From NCBI RefSeq assembly GCF_014857905.1, contig NZ_JACYXE010000002.1, positions 1 through 64,000 on the forward strand: 64,000 nucleotides of DNA, written 5' to 3'. The stretch is from Agilicoccus flavus (lineage in GTDB: Bacteria; Actinomycetota; Actinomycetes; Actinomycetales; Dermatophilaceae). This document shows, one piece after another, positions 44,579-52,542 of this stretch (position 1 is its first letter; every line of letters begins with the position of its first letter). The position numbers were made by a program, and so were the translations under genes. The notes under the pieces are model-generated. The model saw only the letters and a program-made list of their open reading frames with translations, made no database searches and was not told the origin of the DNA.

Positions 44579-45769
44579 TCACATGTCCGTCTCGGTGCGC
44601 ACGGCCGCCAGCCCCATCGGGCGTCGGACCGTCTTCTCCCACTGCTCGATGAACTTGCGCTTGTGCCGCTGGGCCGCGGCGGACTGGATGAGGCCCGCCT
44701 CGTAGGACTCCGTCGCGGTCGTGCACGGGCGCGGCGTGCGCACGCGGTACGTGGCCCACTCGAGGAAGTTCGCGTCGGCGTACATCGACAGCTCCCACGC
44801 CTGGCGCAGGTGGTGCTGCAGGTGTTCGCCGCCGGGGAGGGGCGCGAAGTTCGCGTCGCCCACCTGCTCGAGGAGCCGGCGCCGGCCGTCGTAGACCTCC
44901 TCGAGGTCGCGCACCGCGGCGGCGGCCGACCGCCGGCACGTCACCGCCCGCTGCAACGTCGAGCGCTGGGCGGCGCTGCGCGCGAGCAGCTTGTCGATCT
45001 CCTTGGCCGCGGCCAGCGACTTCGGGGCGACGGGCCTGACGCTCTGCCGGCCGCCGGTACCCGAGTTCCGCGGGGTCGTCGGAGACGGGGAGGAGCGCGG
45101 CGCCGCCGTCGGCGTGGTGCCGCCGTCGCGGATGGGCCACGCGAACGTCAGCAGCGAGGCGACGAGGATCGCCGTCACCGTGACGGTGACCGCGACGAGC
45201 CAGGCCGAGCGGACCCGCGCCGACCGCGCCGCCGTCTCGTCGGACAGCCGCATCGGCTGCCGCGGCGCGTACGCCTCGCCCGGCCATCCCCGGGAGGCGG
45301 GCGCCTCCCACGTGCGCGGCGGGGTCCACCCGCTCGCCGCAGTCGCCCCGACCGCCCGGGTGGGCTGCATCGGTGGCGCGGGATCCTCGTGACGACGCTC
45401 CGCCGACCGGTCAGACCGATCGCCGGGGGCGCCGGCGTCGGGAACGGGGTCGGACCGCTCGGCCGAGGGCGGTCCTCCCGTGTCGGGGCGGGCTCCGTCG
45501 TCGTGCTCGGGCTCGGGCCGGTAGGCGGGGACAGCGCCCGTCTCGGCCTGGCCCCACCCGTCGTCGACGGGCCCGGGCCGGTCACCCGACGAGAGCGACG
45601 CGGGGTCGGTCCACTCGTGCGGACGGCCGCCCCCGGCGCCGGTCTCGGCCTCGGCCCACGCACGGTCCGCGCCGACGGGCCCGTCCGACGACGTGGCGAG
45701 ACGGACGCCGCAGTTCCCGCAGAACCGTTGACGTCCGTTGACCGCACCGCACGCGTCGCACCGTGTCAC
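44579..45769 (-). CDS. zinc-ribbon single-span membrane protein
   Basis: A 396-residue protein. Zinc ribbon CDACG...FCGNCG (4-20), an approximately 170-residue acidic and Pro-rich cytoplasmic region, one transmembrane helix (about 190-212, WLVAVTVTVTAILVASLLTF) and an extracytoplasmic helical domain (about 240-396, rich in Arg/Glu, with Cys at VTCRR and RPCTT). No family recognised for the outer domain. GTG start, chosen because the zinc ribbon follows at once. Fourth member of the zinc-ribbon set. Confidence 0.65.
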   Translation of the reverse strand: MTRCDACGAVNGRQRFCGNCGVRLATSSDGPVGADRAWAEAETGAGGGRPHEWTDPASLSSGDRPGPVDDGWGQAETGAVPAYRPEPEHDDGARPDTGGPPSAERSDPVPDAGAPGDRSDRSAERRHEDPAPPMQPTRAVGATAASGWTPPRTWEAPASRGWPGEAYAPRQPMRLSDETAARSARVRSAWLVAVTVTVTAILVASLLTFAWPIRDGGTTPTAAPRSSPSPTTPRNSGTGGRQSVRPVAPKSLAAAKEIDKLLARSAAQRSTLQRAVTCRRSAAAAVRDLEEVYDGRRRLLEQVGDANFAPLPGGEHLQHHLRQAWELSMYADANFLEWATYRVRTPRPCTTATESYEAGLIQSAAAQRHKRKFIEQWEKTVRRPMGLAAVRTETDM

Positions 45770-45992
45770 GGGCGGCTCGCCGCGGGGTCGACCGACGCCG
45801 AACGCACCGGTGGCGCGGGGGAGAGGGAGTCGTTCGCGGGCAGCGCTGCGTCCTGCCCGGCACCGAGCTGCCGACGGCCGACGCGCATGATCCCGCTCCT
45901 TTCGACGATCGAAACCACCCTGTCACGCACCCGCTGCCCCACACAGGCCCCCGAGGTTGCGAACCGGACACGGTGGACACGGGGGCGGCCGG

Positions 45993-46198
45993 CCGCGCTC
46001 ACCGCGGCTCGCACTCGCCTGCGTCCGCTGCTCAGAGCTCACTGTCGCGCTCACTGCGGCTCGCGCTCGCCTGCGTTCGCCGCTCGTGTTGTCTGTCGCG
46101 CTCACTGCGGCTCGCAAGCTCGCCTCCGTTCGCCGCTCGTGCTTGTGGTCGCGCTCACTGCGGCTCGCACGCTCGCCTACGTTCGCCGCTCGAGCTGC
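45993..46198. repeat. four-copy tandem repeat, ~52 bp
   Basis: GCGCTCACTGCGGCTCGC-like units start at 45995, 46047, 46098 and 46151, each continuing through GCTCGCCTGCGTTCGCCGCTCG. Spacing 51-53 nt. There are no unique spacers. The array fills most of the gap 45770-46233, 3' of the cardiolipin synthase gene. The rest of that gap holds no gene. Confidence 0.85.
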
Positions 46199-46233
46199 CC
46201 AGCCCCTGGGCAGGGTTCAGCGGGCGCCGGCCC

Positions 46234-47706
46234 TCACTGCAGGGCGGAGGTCAGCCGCATCGCGTTGTCGACGTACCGCCGCAGCCACGAGCGCTGGTTC
46301 CACTCGTGCTGGGTGAGGAGCACGCAGCGGTCGCGGTAGCCGTCGATGAGGCGGCCGAGGTCGTCGACCATGTTCCCGCCGAACCCCATGAGGCTGATCT
46401 CGAAGTTGAGGCCGAAGCTGCGCATGTCCATGTTGCTCGACCCGACGACGCCGACCTCGTCGTCGACGACGAAGCACTTCGTGTGCAGCACGGCGGGCTT
46501 GGGGAGGCGGTAGATGCGCACGCCGGCGTCGAGCAGCGCCTGGTAGTACGACGACTGCGCGTGGTCGACCATGAACTGGTCGGCCTGCTCGCTGACGAAC
46601 AGCTCGACGCTCACCCCGCGGTAGGCGGCCGTCGTCACGGCGGCGAGGATCGACTCGTCCGGGACGAAGTACGGGCTGACGAGGCTCAGCCGGCGCTGCG
46701 CGCGATAGACGAGCGAGGTGAACAGCCGCAGGTTCGGTTCCGTCGTGAACCCCGGCCCCGACGGCACGACCTGGAACACGTTGCCCTTCCCGCCGACCGG
46801 CGTCTGCGGCGTGGCGTGGAAGTACCGGTCGCGGGAGAGTCGCTCGCCGGACTCCGTGTACCAGTCGACGGCGAACACCGCCTCGAGCGCGGCGACGACC
46901 GGGCCCGACAGCTCGATCATCACGTCGTTCCAGCGCCGGCCGCTGCGCTGGTTGGCCCGCGTGAGGTAGGCGGCCTCGATCATGTTCTGCGACCCCATGA
47001 ACCCAACCTCCCCGTCGACGACGAGGAGCTTGCGGTGGTTGCGCAGGTCGACCCGGCGGAACCGACCCCGCCACGGCTGGATCGGGAGCATGTAGTGCCA
47101 GTCGATGCCGGCCGCCGTCAGCCGGCGGCCCAGCTTCGCGAACCCCCGGTACTTGATCGACCCGATGTGGTCGAAGAGGAACCGCACCTCCACGCCGCGC
47201 GCCCGCGCCCGCTCCAGGGCGCGGAAGAAGACGTCGGTCGTTTCGTCCCAGGCAGCGATGTAGATCTCCGCGTGCACGTAGTCCTGCGCCCGGTCGACCG
47301 CCGCCGCCATCGCCGCGATGGACTCCTCGTAGTCGCTGTGCAGGCCGTGGTTGTCGCCGGTGACGCACGGCATCGACGTGAGGTGTCGGTTGAGGGTCGG
47401 GATCGTCGCGAACCGCGGCGGCGGCTCGATCCCGGCCGGGATGTCGGGCAGGTGCGAGAGGCCCTCGTCGAGCGTCGCGTTCGCCTCCGCCTGGATCTCG
47501 TGGCGGCGCCGGTTGACGTACGGGCTACCGAGCAGGAGGAACAGCGGCAGCCCCACGATCGGCACGAGGAGGATGAGCAGGAGCCACGCCGTCGACGACG
47601 ACGGGCGGCGGTTCTCGGGCACGACCCCCACGGCCACGATCTTGATGACGTAGTCCAGGACGAGCAGCGACGTCTGGACCGTCTGCAGGAGCGTGGAGTC
47701 GGCCAT
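46234..47706 (-). CDS. cls: cardiolipin synthase (phospholipase D family)
   Basis: A 490-residue membrane enzyme joining two phosphatidylglycerols, or a CDP-alcohol and a phosphatidyl group, to cardiolipin. Two N-terminal transmembrane helices (about 14-30 and 40-60, PLDc_N), then two HKD motifs: HRKLLVVDG (224-232) and HTKCFVVDD (408-416), each followed by a GS-x-N element (MGSQN and VGSSN). The ATG at 47706 has an AGGA site; a longer frame to 47787 runs into the repeat array. Single gene between repeat arrays. Confidence 0.92.
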   Translation of the reverse strand: MADSTLLQTVQTSLLVLDYVIKIVAVGVVPENRRPSSSTAWLLLILLVPIVGLPLFLLLGSPYVNRRRHEIQAEANATLDEGLSHLPDIPAGIEPPPRFATIPTLNRHLTSMPCVTGDNHGLHSDYEESIAAMAAAVDRAQDYVHAEIYIAAWDETTDVFFRALERARARGVEVRFLFDHIGSIKYRGFAKLGRRLTAAGIDWHYMLPIQPWRGRFRRVDLRNHRKLLVVDGEVGFMGSQNMIEAAYLTRANQRSGRRWNDVMIELSGPVVAALEAVFAVDWYTESGERLSRDRYFHATPQTPVGGKGNVFQVVPSGPGFTTEPNLRLFTSLVYRAQRRLSLVSPYFVPDESILAAVTTAAYRGVSVELFVSEQADQFMVDHAQSSYYQALLDAGVRIYRLPKPAVLHTKCFVVDDEVGVVGSSNMDMRSFGLNFEISLMGFGGNMVDDLGRLIDGYRDRCVLLTQHEWNQRSWLRRYVDNAMRLTSALQ

Positions 47707-47740
47707 GGGCTCATCCTGCCCGGCGCGCACCCGCCCCACC

Positions 47741-47945
47741 GCGCCCCGCCCACGAGTCGCACCATCCGCACCGCGCCCCGCTGACACGAGTCGCGCTCAC
47801 CGCGCCCCCGCTGACCGAGTCGCGCTCACCGCGCCCCCGCTGACACGAGTCGCGCTCACCGCGCCCCGCTGACCGAGTCGCACCCACCACGCCCCGCTGA
47901 CACGAGCCGCGCCATCCGCACCGCGCCCCGCTTACGCGAGTCGCG
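47741..47945. repeat. seven-copy 28-34-nt repeat overlapping the end of the DUF559-like gene
   Basis: The word CGAGTCGC (or CGAGCCGC) occurs seven times with spacings 34, 29, 30, 28, 29 and 34 nt, separated by CTCACCGCGCCCCGCTGA-type sequence. The last copy contains the TAA stop and final codons of the 47932-48951 gene. Confidence 0.85.
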
Positions 47946-48951
47946 CGTGCAGCGCCGCCTCCGCCTCGAGGTTGCGGCGCCGCAGGTCGACGGCCTCGGT
48001 GAGGCGCAGCAGCAGCTGTGCCCGGTCGGCGACGACGTCGTCGTAGACGACGCTGAGGACGAGCCACCCGAGGCAGGTGAGCCGGACGTACCGGCGACTG
48101 TCGCGGCGCCGCTGTGCCGGCGTCGAGTGCCACGCGTGGCTGTCGGCCTCGATCACGATGCGCAGCGCCGGATCGGCGAGGTCCACGCGGACGTCGAACC
48201 GACCCGGTGCGCCCACGTCGCCGTCGGTGATCCGGTACTGCGGCACGACGTCCAGCCCGGGGACGTCCAGTGCCGCGGCGCGGACGGCCGACTCGAAGGG
48301 ACCCGCCGCCAGGGGAGAGGCGGCGCCTGCGACTCGTCGGGCCCGACGGCAGCCCGGGCCCCGGCCGAGGTCGGCCGCCTCGCGGAGCTCCGCCGCGCCC
48401 ACGAGCCCGGATCGCAGCGCCGAATCGGCGACGGCCAGGGCCTCCGGCCACGGCGCAGTCCGCGCCACGTCGAGCACCGTCTCGAGCGGGGTCGTGATGT
48501 CGCGGGGGAGGCCGGAGTCCGTCGCGCGTCGATGGACGACGAGCCCTCGCCCCTGCCGAGCGCTTACACGGCGGCCCTCGACCACGGTCACGTGGACGGC
48601 GTCGGGCTCCACGAGTAGCGGCCACCCCCAGACGCGGGCCGCCGACAGGTGCGACAGCGTCCCACCCGCCCGGACCGTCGCCTGGAGATCCGCCCCGGCG
48701 AGGTCGGGGCGCGACTCCGGGTCCGTCGCCGCGGGCTGCCCGGGGCCGGCGCCCGGCGGTATCCGTTCGGTGGCGGCGTCGCCGGCGAGGACGTACCACC
48801 CGCGCCGGGGTGAACTGAGGACGCCGTCCCGCACCGCCCGGCGCAACAGGTGCGGAGAGGCGGCGGCGCTGAGGGTGCGCGCGTGGGCGATGCCGCCGCA
48901 ACGGACGACGGTCGCGACGAGCTGGTCGAGTTCATGGCGGGGGCGAGGCAT
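47932..48951 (-). CDS. AbiEi/DUF559-like protein (very-short-patch-repair-like nuclease fold)
   Basis: A 339-residue protein. The N-terminal part (1-100) has an AbiEi-antitoxin-like helix-turn-helix look (LDQLVATVVRCGGIAHARTL, LRRAVRDGVL, GWYVLAG). The C-terminal part (about 230-330) resembles DUF559: FDVRVDLADPALRIVIEADS, WHSTPAQRRRDSRRYV, LGWLVLSVVYDD, the E-x-D and K/R pattern of PD-(D/E)xK nuclease-like proteins. In actinobacteria this fusion is common and unlinked to a toxin; no AbiEii toxin is adjacent here. The ATG at 48951 fits the family start (MPRPRHELDQL); the upstream extension lies in the palindromic element region. Confidence 0.75.
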   Translation of the reverse strand: MPRPRHELDQLVATVVRCGGIAHARTLSAAASPHLLRRAVRDGVLSSPRRGWYVLAGDAATERIPPGAGPGQPAATDPESRPDLAGADLQATVRAGGTLSHLSAARVWGWPLLVEPDAVHVTVVEGRRVSARQGRGLVVHRRATDSGLPRDITTPLETVLDVARTAPWPEALAVADSALRSGLVGAAELREAADLGRGPGCRRARRVAGAASPLAAGPFESAVRAAALDVPGLDVVPQYRITDGDVGAPGRFDVRVDLADPALRIVIEADSHAWHSTPAQRRRDSRRYVRLTCLGWLVLSVVYDDVVADRAQLLLRLTEAVDLRRRNLEAEAALHARLA

Positions 48952-49082
48952 TCGGCCACGGTGCGCCCGGGGCGCGCGGGGCACGGTCCGTCGTCCCCAG
49001 CCGGGCCCGCCGCGGGCCGTCGCGCCCGCCCGGACGACCGCCGGTGGTCTACGCCACAGGGGAACCGCGACCCGGCCGAGCG

Positions 49083-49194
49083 GAGTTTTCACGCGAACTG
49101 CACTGCCTTTGGAGGTGCCGTTTTCATCGTCGCTGGTCAGGGGGTCGGTCCCGACGCCGGAGCGCCATTGGCAGTGCAGTTGTCGTGAAAACTC
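49083..49194. repeat. palindromic element, copy 1
   Basis: 112 bp bounded by near-perfect inverted repeats: GAGTTTTCACGCGAACTGCA at the left and TGCAGTTGTCGTGAAAACTC at the right. The centre carries GTCGG(N)CCGAC. It is part of a larger duplicated unit starting near 49014. Confidence 0.85.
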
Positions 49195-49225
49195 GGCCGA
49201 CGTCGGCCGGGCACGAGGTCCGCGT

Positions 49226-49443
49226 GCGCGGGAGGCGCAGCCGTGCGCGCCGGCCGCCTGTCACGAGGCAGCGCGTGGGAGGGGCGCCCGAACGCGCCGA
49301 GCTACCCGCCATGAGGCGGCGCGCGGGAGGGGCGGCCGTGGGTACCGAGCTGGCCGCCATGAGGTGGCGCGTGGGAGGGGAGGCCGTGCGTGCCGAGCTG
49401 GCCGCCATGAGGCGGCGCGTGGGAGGGGCGGCCGTGGGCGGGG
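49226..49443. repeat. 48-bp tandem repeat, four to five copies
   Basis: The anchor CG(T/C)GGGAGGGG occurs at 49274, 49322, 49370 and 49418, exactly 48 nt apart, in units containing GAGCTGGCCGCCATGAGGCG. A slightly shifted fifth copy precedes. Units 2 and 3 of the larger duplication carry only one such segment each. Confidence 0.85.
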
Positions 49444-49537
49444 GTGCCGCCACGACGCTGACCGCCGCGGGCCGTCGCGCCCGCCCGGACGACCGCCGGT
49501 GGTCGACGCCACAGGCGGACCGCGACCCGGCCGGGCG

Positions 49538-49649
49538 GAGTTTTCACGCGAACTGCACTGCCTTTGGAGGTGCCGTTTTCATCGTCGCTGGTCAGGGGGT
49601 CGGGCCCGACGCCGGAGCGCCATCGGCAGTGCAGTTGTCGTGAACACTC
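49538..49649. repeat. palindromic element, copy 2
   Basis: Same 112-bp length and ends as copy 1, with one change in the right arm (GAACACTC). Embedded in the second large unit (from about 49469). Confidence 0.85.
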
Positions 49650-49884
49650 GGTCGTCGTCGTCGGCCGGGCACGAGGCCCGCGGGCGCGGAGGCGCAGCCG
49701 TGCGCGCCGAGGTGCCCGCCACGAGGCGGCGCGCGGCAGAGGCGGCCTTGCGTCGGGGTGCCGCCACGACGCTGACCGGCGTGGGCCGTCGCGCCCGCCC
49801 GGGCGACCGCCGGTGGTCGACGCGAGCCGGTCCCACAGGGGACCACGAGCCGGTGCCACAGGCGGACCGCGGCCCGGCCGGGCG

Positions 49885-49995
49885 GAGTTTTCACGCGAAC
49901 TGCACTGCCAATGGAGGGGCCGTTTTCATCGTCGCTGGTCAGGGGGTCGGCCCCGACTCGGAGCGCCATTGGCAGTGCAGTTGTCGTGAAAACTC
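49885..49995. repeat. palindromic element, copy 3
   Basis: 111 bp. Here the pairing is longest: ACTGCACTGCCAATGG at the left is an exact complement of CCATTGGCAGTGCAGT at the right. Part of the third large unit (from about 49783). The region 48952-50201 contains no credible gene. Confidence 0.85.
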
Positions 49996-50201
49996 GGCCG
50001 ACGTCGGACCGGTTGCGCCGCCGCGTGCGCGGGAGGCGCAGCGGTGCGCGCCGAGGTGCCCGCCACGAGGCGGTGCGCGGGAGGGGCGGCCCTGCCCGCC
50101 CGACACGCCGGGATCGCGGCTGCGGCGCCGGGCGCGCGGAAGAGGCCCTTGGGGGAGGGCGCGGTGACAGGATGGACGCACTCGAGGAGCGGGAGGCGAC
50201 G

Positions 50202-51266
50202 ATGCGTTTCGGACTGTTCGTGCCGCAGGGATGGCGGATGGACCTGGCGGGGATCGATCCCGCCCAGCACTGGGGCGTCATGGCGGGGCTCGCCCGGCGC
50301 GCCGACGCCGACGAGCACTGGGAATCGGTGTGGGTCTACGACCACATGCACACGGTGCCCGTCCCCTCCACCGAGGCGACCCACGAGGCGTGGACCCTCA
50401 TGTCGGCGCTCGCGGCGGTGACCGGCCGGGTCCGGCTGGGGCAGATGTGCACGTGCATGGGCTACCGCAACCCGGCGCACCTCGCGAAGATCGCCGCGAC
50501 CGTCGACGTGATCTCCGAGGGGCGCGTCGAGATGGGCATCGGCGCCGGCTGGTACGAGGACGAGTGGCGCGCCTACGGGTACGGCTTCCCCCGCGCCGGC
50601 GAACGCATCTCGATGCTCGGCGAGGGGGTGCGGATCTTCCGGGACATGTGGACCCGCGGCGAGGCCACCCTGCACGGCAGGCACTACGACGTCGACGGCG
50701 CGATCTGCGCGCCCCGGCCGCTGCAGGGCACGTCGGTACCCGGGTCGCCGCGCAACGGGATCCCGCTGTGGATCGCCGGCGGCGGTGAGCGGAAGACCCT
50801 GCGCCTCGCCGCGGAGTTCGCGGACTACACGAACTTCGACGGCACCCCCGAGGTCTTCGCCCACAAGAGCGAGGTCCTCGCGGGTCACTGCGCCGACGTG
50901 GGCCGCGACCCTGCCGAGATCGTCCGGACGGCGGACTACAACGTCGTCATCGGGCGGGACGAGGCCGAGGTCGCCGACCGTCTCGCCTGGTACGGCGACC
51001 ACCTCCGCGGCGTCGGCGTGCCCGAGGCCAAGGTCACCGAGCAGGTCGAGATGCTGCGCACCGGCCCCCTCGTCGGGACGCCGGAACAGGTCGTGGAGGC
51101 CCTGCGCTCCCTCGAGCGGATCGGCATGGCGTACGCGATCTGCTACTTCGCCGAGGCCGCGTACGACACCTCCGGTCTCGACCTGTTCGAGAACACCGTC
51201 CTGCCCGAGCTCGCCGCCCCGCACGAGCACCACCACCGGTACCACTTCGGCCGGATGCGGCGCTGA
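50202..51266 (+). CDS. LLM-class F420/FMN-dependent oxidoreductase
   Basis: A 354-residue luciferase-like monooxygenase-fold enzyme. It starts MRFGLFVPQGW, then VWVYDHMHT, GQMCTCMGYRNPAHLAK, VEMGIGAGWYEDEWRAYGY and PLWIAGGGERKTLRLAAEFA, the usual flavin/F420-binding pattern. It probably oxidises or reduces a small organic molecule with F420; the substrate is unknown. GGGAGG lies 6 nt before the ATG at 50202; an in-frame ATG 30 nt upstream is less likely. It is followed after 22 nt by an acyl-CoA dehydrogenase gene that has its own start signal. Confidence 0.88.
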   Translation: MRFGLFVPQGWRMDLAGIDPAQHWGVMAGLARRADADEHWESVWVYDHMHTVPVPSTEATHEAWTLMSALAAVTGRVRLGQMCTCMGYRNPAHLAKIAATVDVISEGRVEMGIGAGWYEDEWRAYGYGFPRAGERISMLGEGVRIFRDMWTRGEATLHGRHYDVDGAICAPRPLQGTSVPGSPRNGIPLWIAGGGERKTLRLAAEFADYTNFDGTPEVFAHKSEVLAGHCADVGRDPAEIVRTADYNVVIGRDEAEVADRLAWYGDHLRGVGVPEAKVTEQVEMLRTGPLVGTPEQVVEALRSLERIGMAYAICYFAEAAYDTSGLDLFENTVLPELAAPHEHHHRYHFGRMRR

Positions 51267-51276
51267 ATCCGCCCCG

Positions 51277-51282
51277 TACCCT
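51277..51282 (+). promoter_or_regulatory. -10 box of acyl-CoA dehydrogenase gene (leaderless)
   Basis: TACCCT is followed by GAGGGG and then directly the ATG at 51289. The purine run abuts the start codon, too close to act as Shine-Dalgarno, so a leaderless start is more plausible. Confidence 0.5.
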
Positions 51283-51288
51283 GAGGGG

Positions 51289-52446
51289 ATGAATCGCGAC
51301 TTCGACCTGTTTCGCACGTCCGAGGACCACGAGGAGATGCGGGAGGCGTTGCGCGAGATCGCGCGGGAGCGGATCGCACCGCACGCGGCGGCCGTCGACC
51401 GGGAAAAGCGCTTCCCCCAGGAGGCGTACGACGCCCTCCGGGCCGCGGACTTCCACGCCCCCCACGTCGATGAGCAGTACGGCGGGGTGGGCGCCGACGC
51501 GCTCGCGACGTGCATCGTCATCGAGGAGGTCGCGCGCGCCTGCGCGAGCAGCAGCCTCATCCCGGCGGTCAACAAGCTAGGGTCGATGCCGGTGATCCTC
51601 GCCGGCTCCGACGAGCTGAAGCAGACCTACCTGCCGCGGCTCGCCTCCGGCGAGGCGATGTTCTCGTACGGGCTGTCGGAGCGCGAGGCCGGCTCCGACA
51701 CGGCGTCGATGTCGTGCCGGGCCCGCCGCGACGGCGACGACTGGGTGCTCACCGGCCAGAAGTCGTGGATCTCGAACGCCGGCGTCTCCGAGTTCTACAC
51801 GGTGCTCGCGGTGACCGACCCCGACGGCGCGCGCGGCCGGAACATCTCGGCGTTCGTCGTCGAGAAGTCCGACGAGGGCTTCACCGTCGGCGAGCCGGAG
51901 CGCAAGCTCGGCATCAAGGGCAGCCCCACGTGCGAGCTGCACTTCGACGCCTGCCGCATCCCCGGCGACCGCATGATCGGCGCCGAGGGTGAGGGGCTGA
52001 AGATCGCCCTGCGCACCCTCGATCACACGCGCGTGACGATCGGCGCCCAGGCCGTCGGCATCGCCCAGGGCGCCCTCGACTACGCGATCGACTACGTCAA
52101 GGAGCGCCGCCAGTTCGGCAAGGCGATCGCGGAGTTCCAGGCGATCCAGTTCATGCTCGCCGACATGGCCATGGCGGTCGAGACGGCCCGCCAGATGGTC
52201 TACGTCGCCGCGAGCAAGTCGGAGCGCCACGACGCCGACCTGCCGTTCTTCGGGGCCGCCGCCAAGTGCTACGCCTCCGACGTGGCGATGCAGGTGACGA
52301 CCGACGCCGTGCAGCTCCTCGGCGGCGCCGGCTACGTCGAGGACCACCCCGTCGAGCGCATGATGCGCGACGCGAAGATCACCCAGATCTACGAGGGCAC
52401 CAACCAGATCCAGCGCCTCGTCATGGGCCGCACGCTCGTCTCCTGA
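51289..52446 (+). CDS. acyl-CoA dehydrogenase
   Basis: A 385-residue FAD flavoprotein that introduces the alpha-beta double bond in acyl-CoAs. Motifs are YGLSEREAGSDTASM and WISNAGVSEFYTV (FAD/substrate region), ERRQFGKAIAEFQAIQF, VQLLGGAGYVEDHPVERMMR and IYEGTNQIQRLVMGR with catalytic-base E369. Typical length for short/medium-chain enzymes. It could feed crotonase-family hydratases such as the one at 12.7 kb, but no direct link is shown. Confidence 0.94.
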   Translation: MNRDFDLFRTSEDHEEMREALREIARERIAPHAAAVDREKRFPQEAYDALRAADFHAPHVDEQYGGVGADALATCIVIEEVARACASSSLIPAVNKLGSMPVILAGSDELKQTYLPRLASGEAMFSYGLSEREAGSDTASMSCRARRDGDDWVLTGQKSWISNAGVSEFYTVLAVTDPDGARGRNISAFVVEKSDEGFTVGEPERKLGIKGSPTCELHFDACRIPGDRMIGAEGEGLKIALRTLDHTRVTIGAQAVGIAQGALDYAIDYVKERRQFGKAIAEFQAIQFMLADMAMAVETARQMVYVAASKSERHDADLPFFGAAAKCYASDVAMQVTTDAVQLLGGAGYVEDHPVERMMRDAKITQIYEGTNQIQRLVMGRTLVS

Positions 52447-52542
52447 CCCCGCTCCGATCGCCCGTCGCCCGCGGGGCGGCGTGAGCGACACGGGAGGTGA
52501 CGTCCAGGGTCGTCCAAGGACTCTGGCGGATACTCGACCATC

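Noticed and set aside
45993-47945. Short tandem arrays resembling CRISPR
   Set aside because: The units abut or differ only slightly; there are no unique spacers of constant length and no cas genes.
47932-48951. Toxin-antitoxin system of AbiE type
   Set aside because: Only an AbiEi-like N-terminus is present; there is no AbiEii nucleotidyltransferase gene next to it, and the C-terminus is DUF559-like.
49014-50160. Long open frames through the palindromic element region
   Set aside because: Frames are open on several strands because of GC-rich codons, the repeats are not kept in one frame consistently, and the product has no domain or ribosome site.
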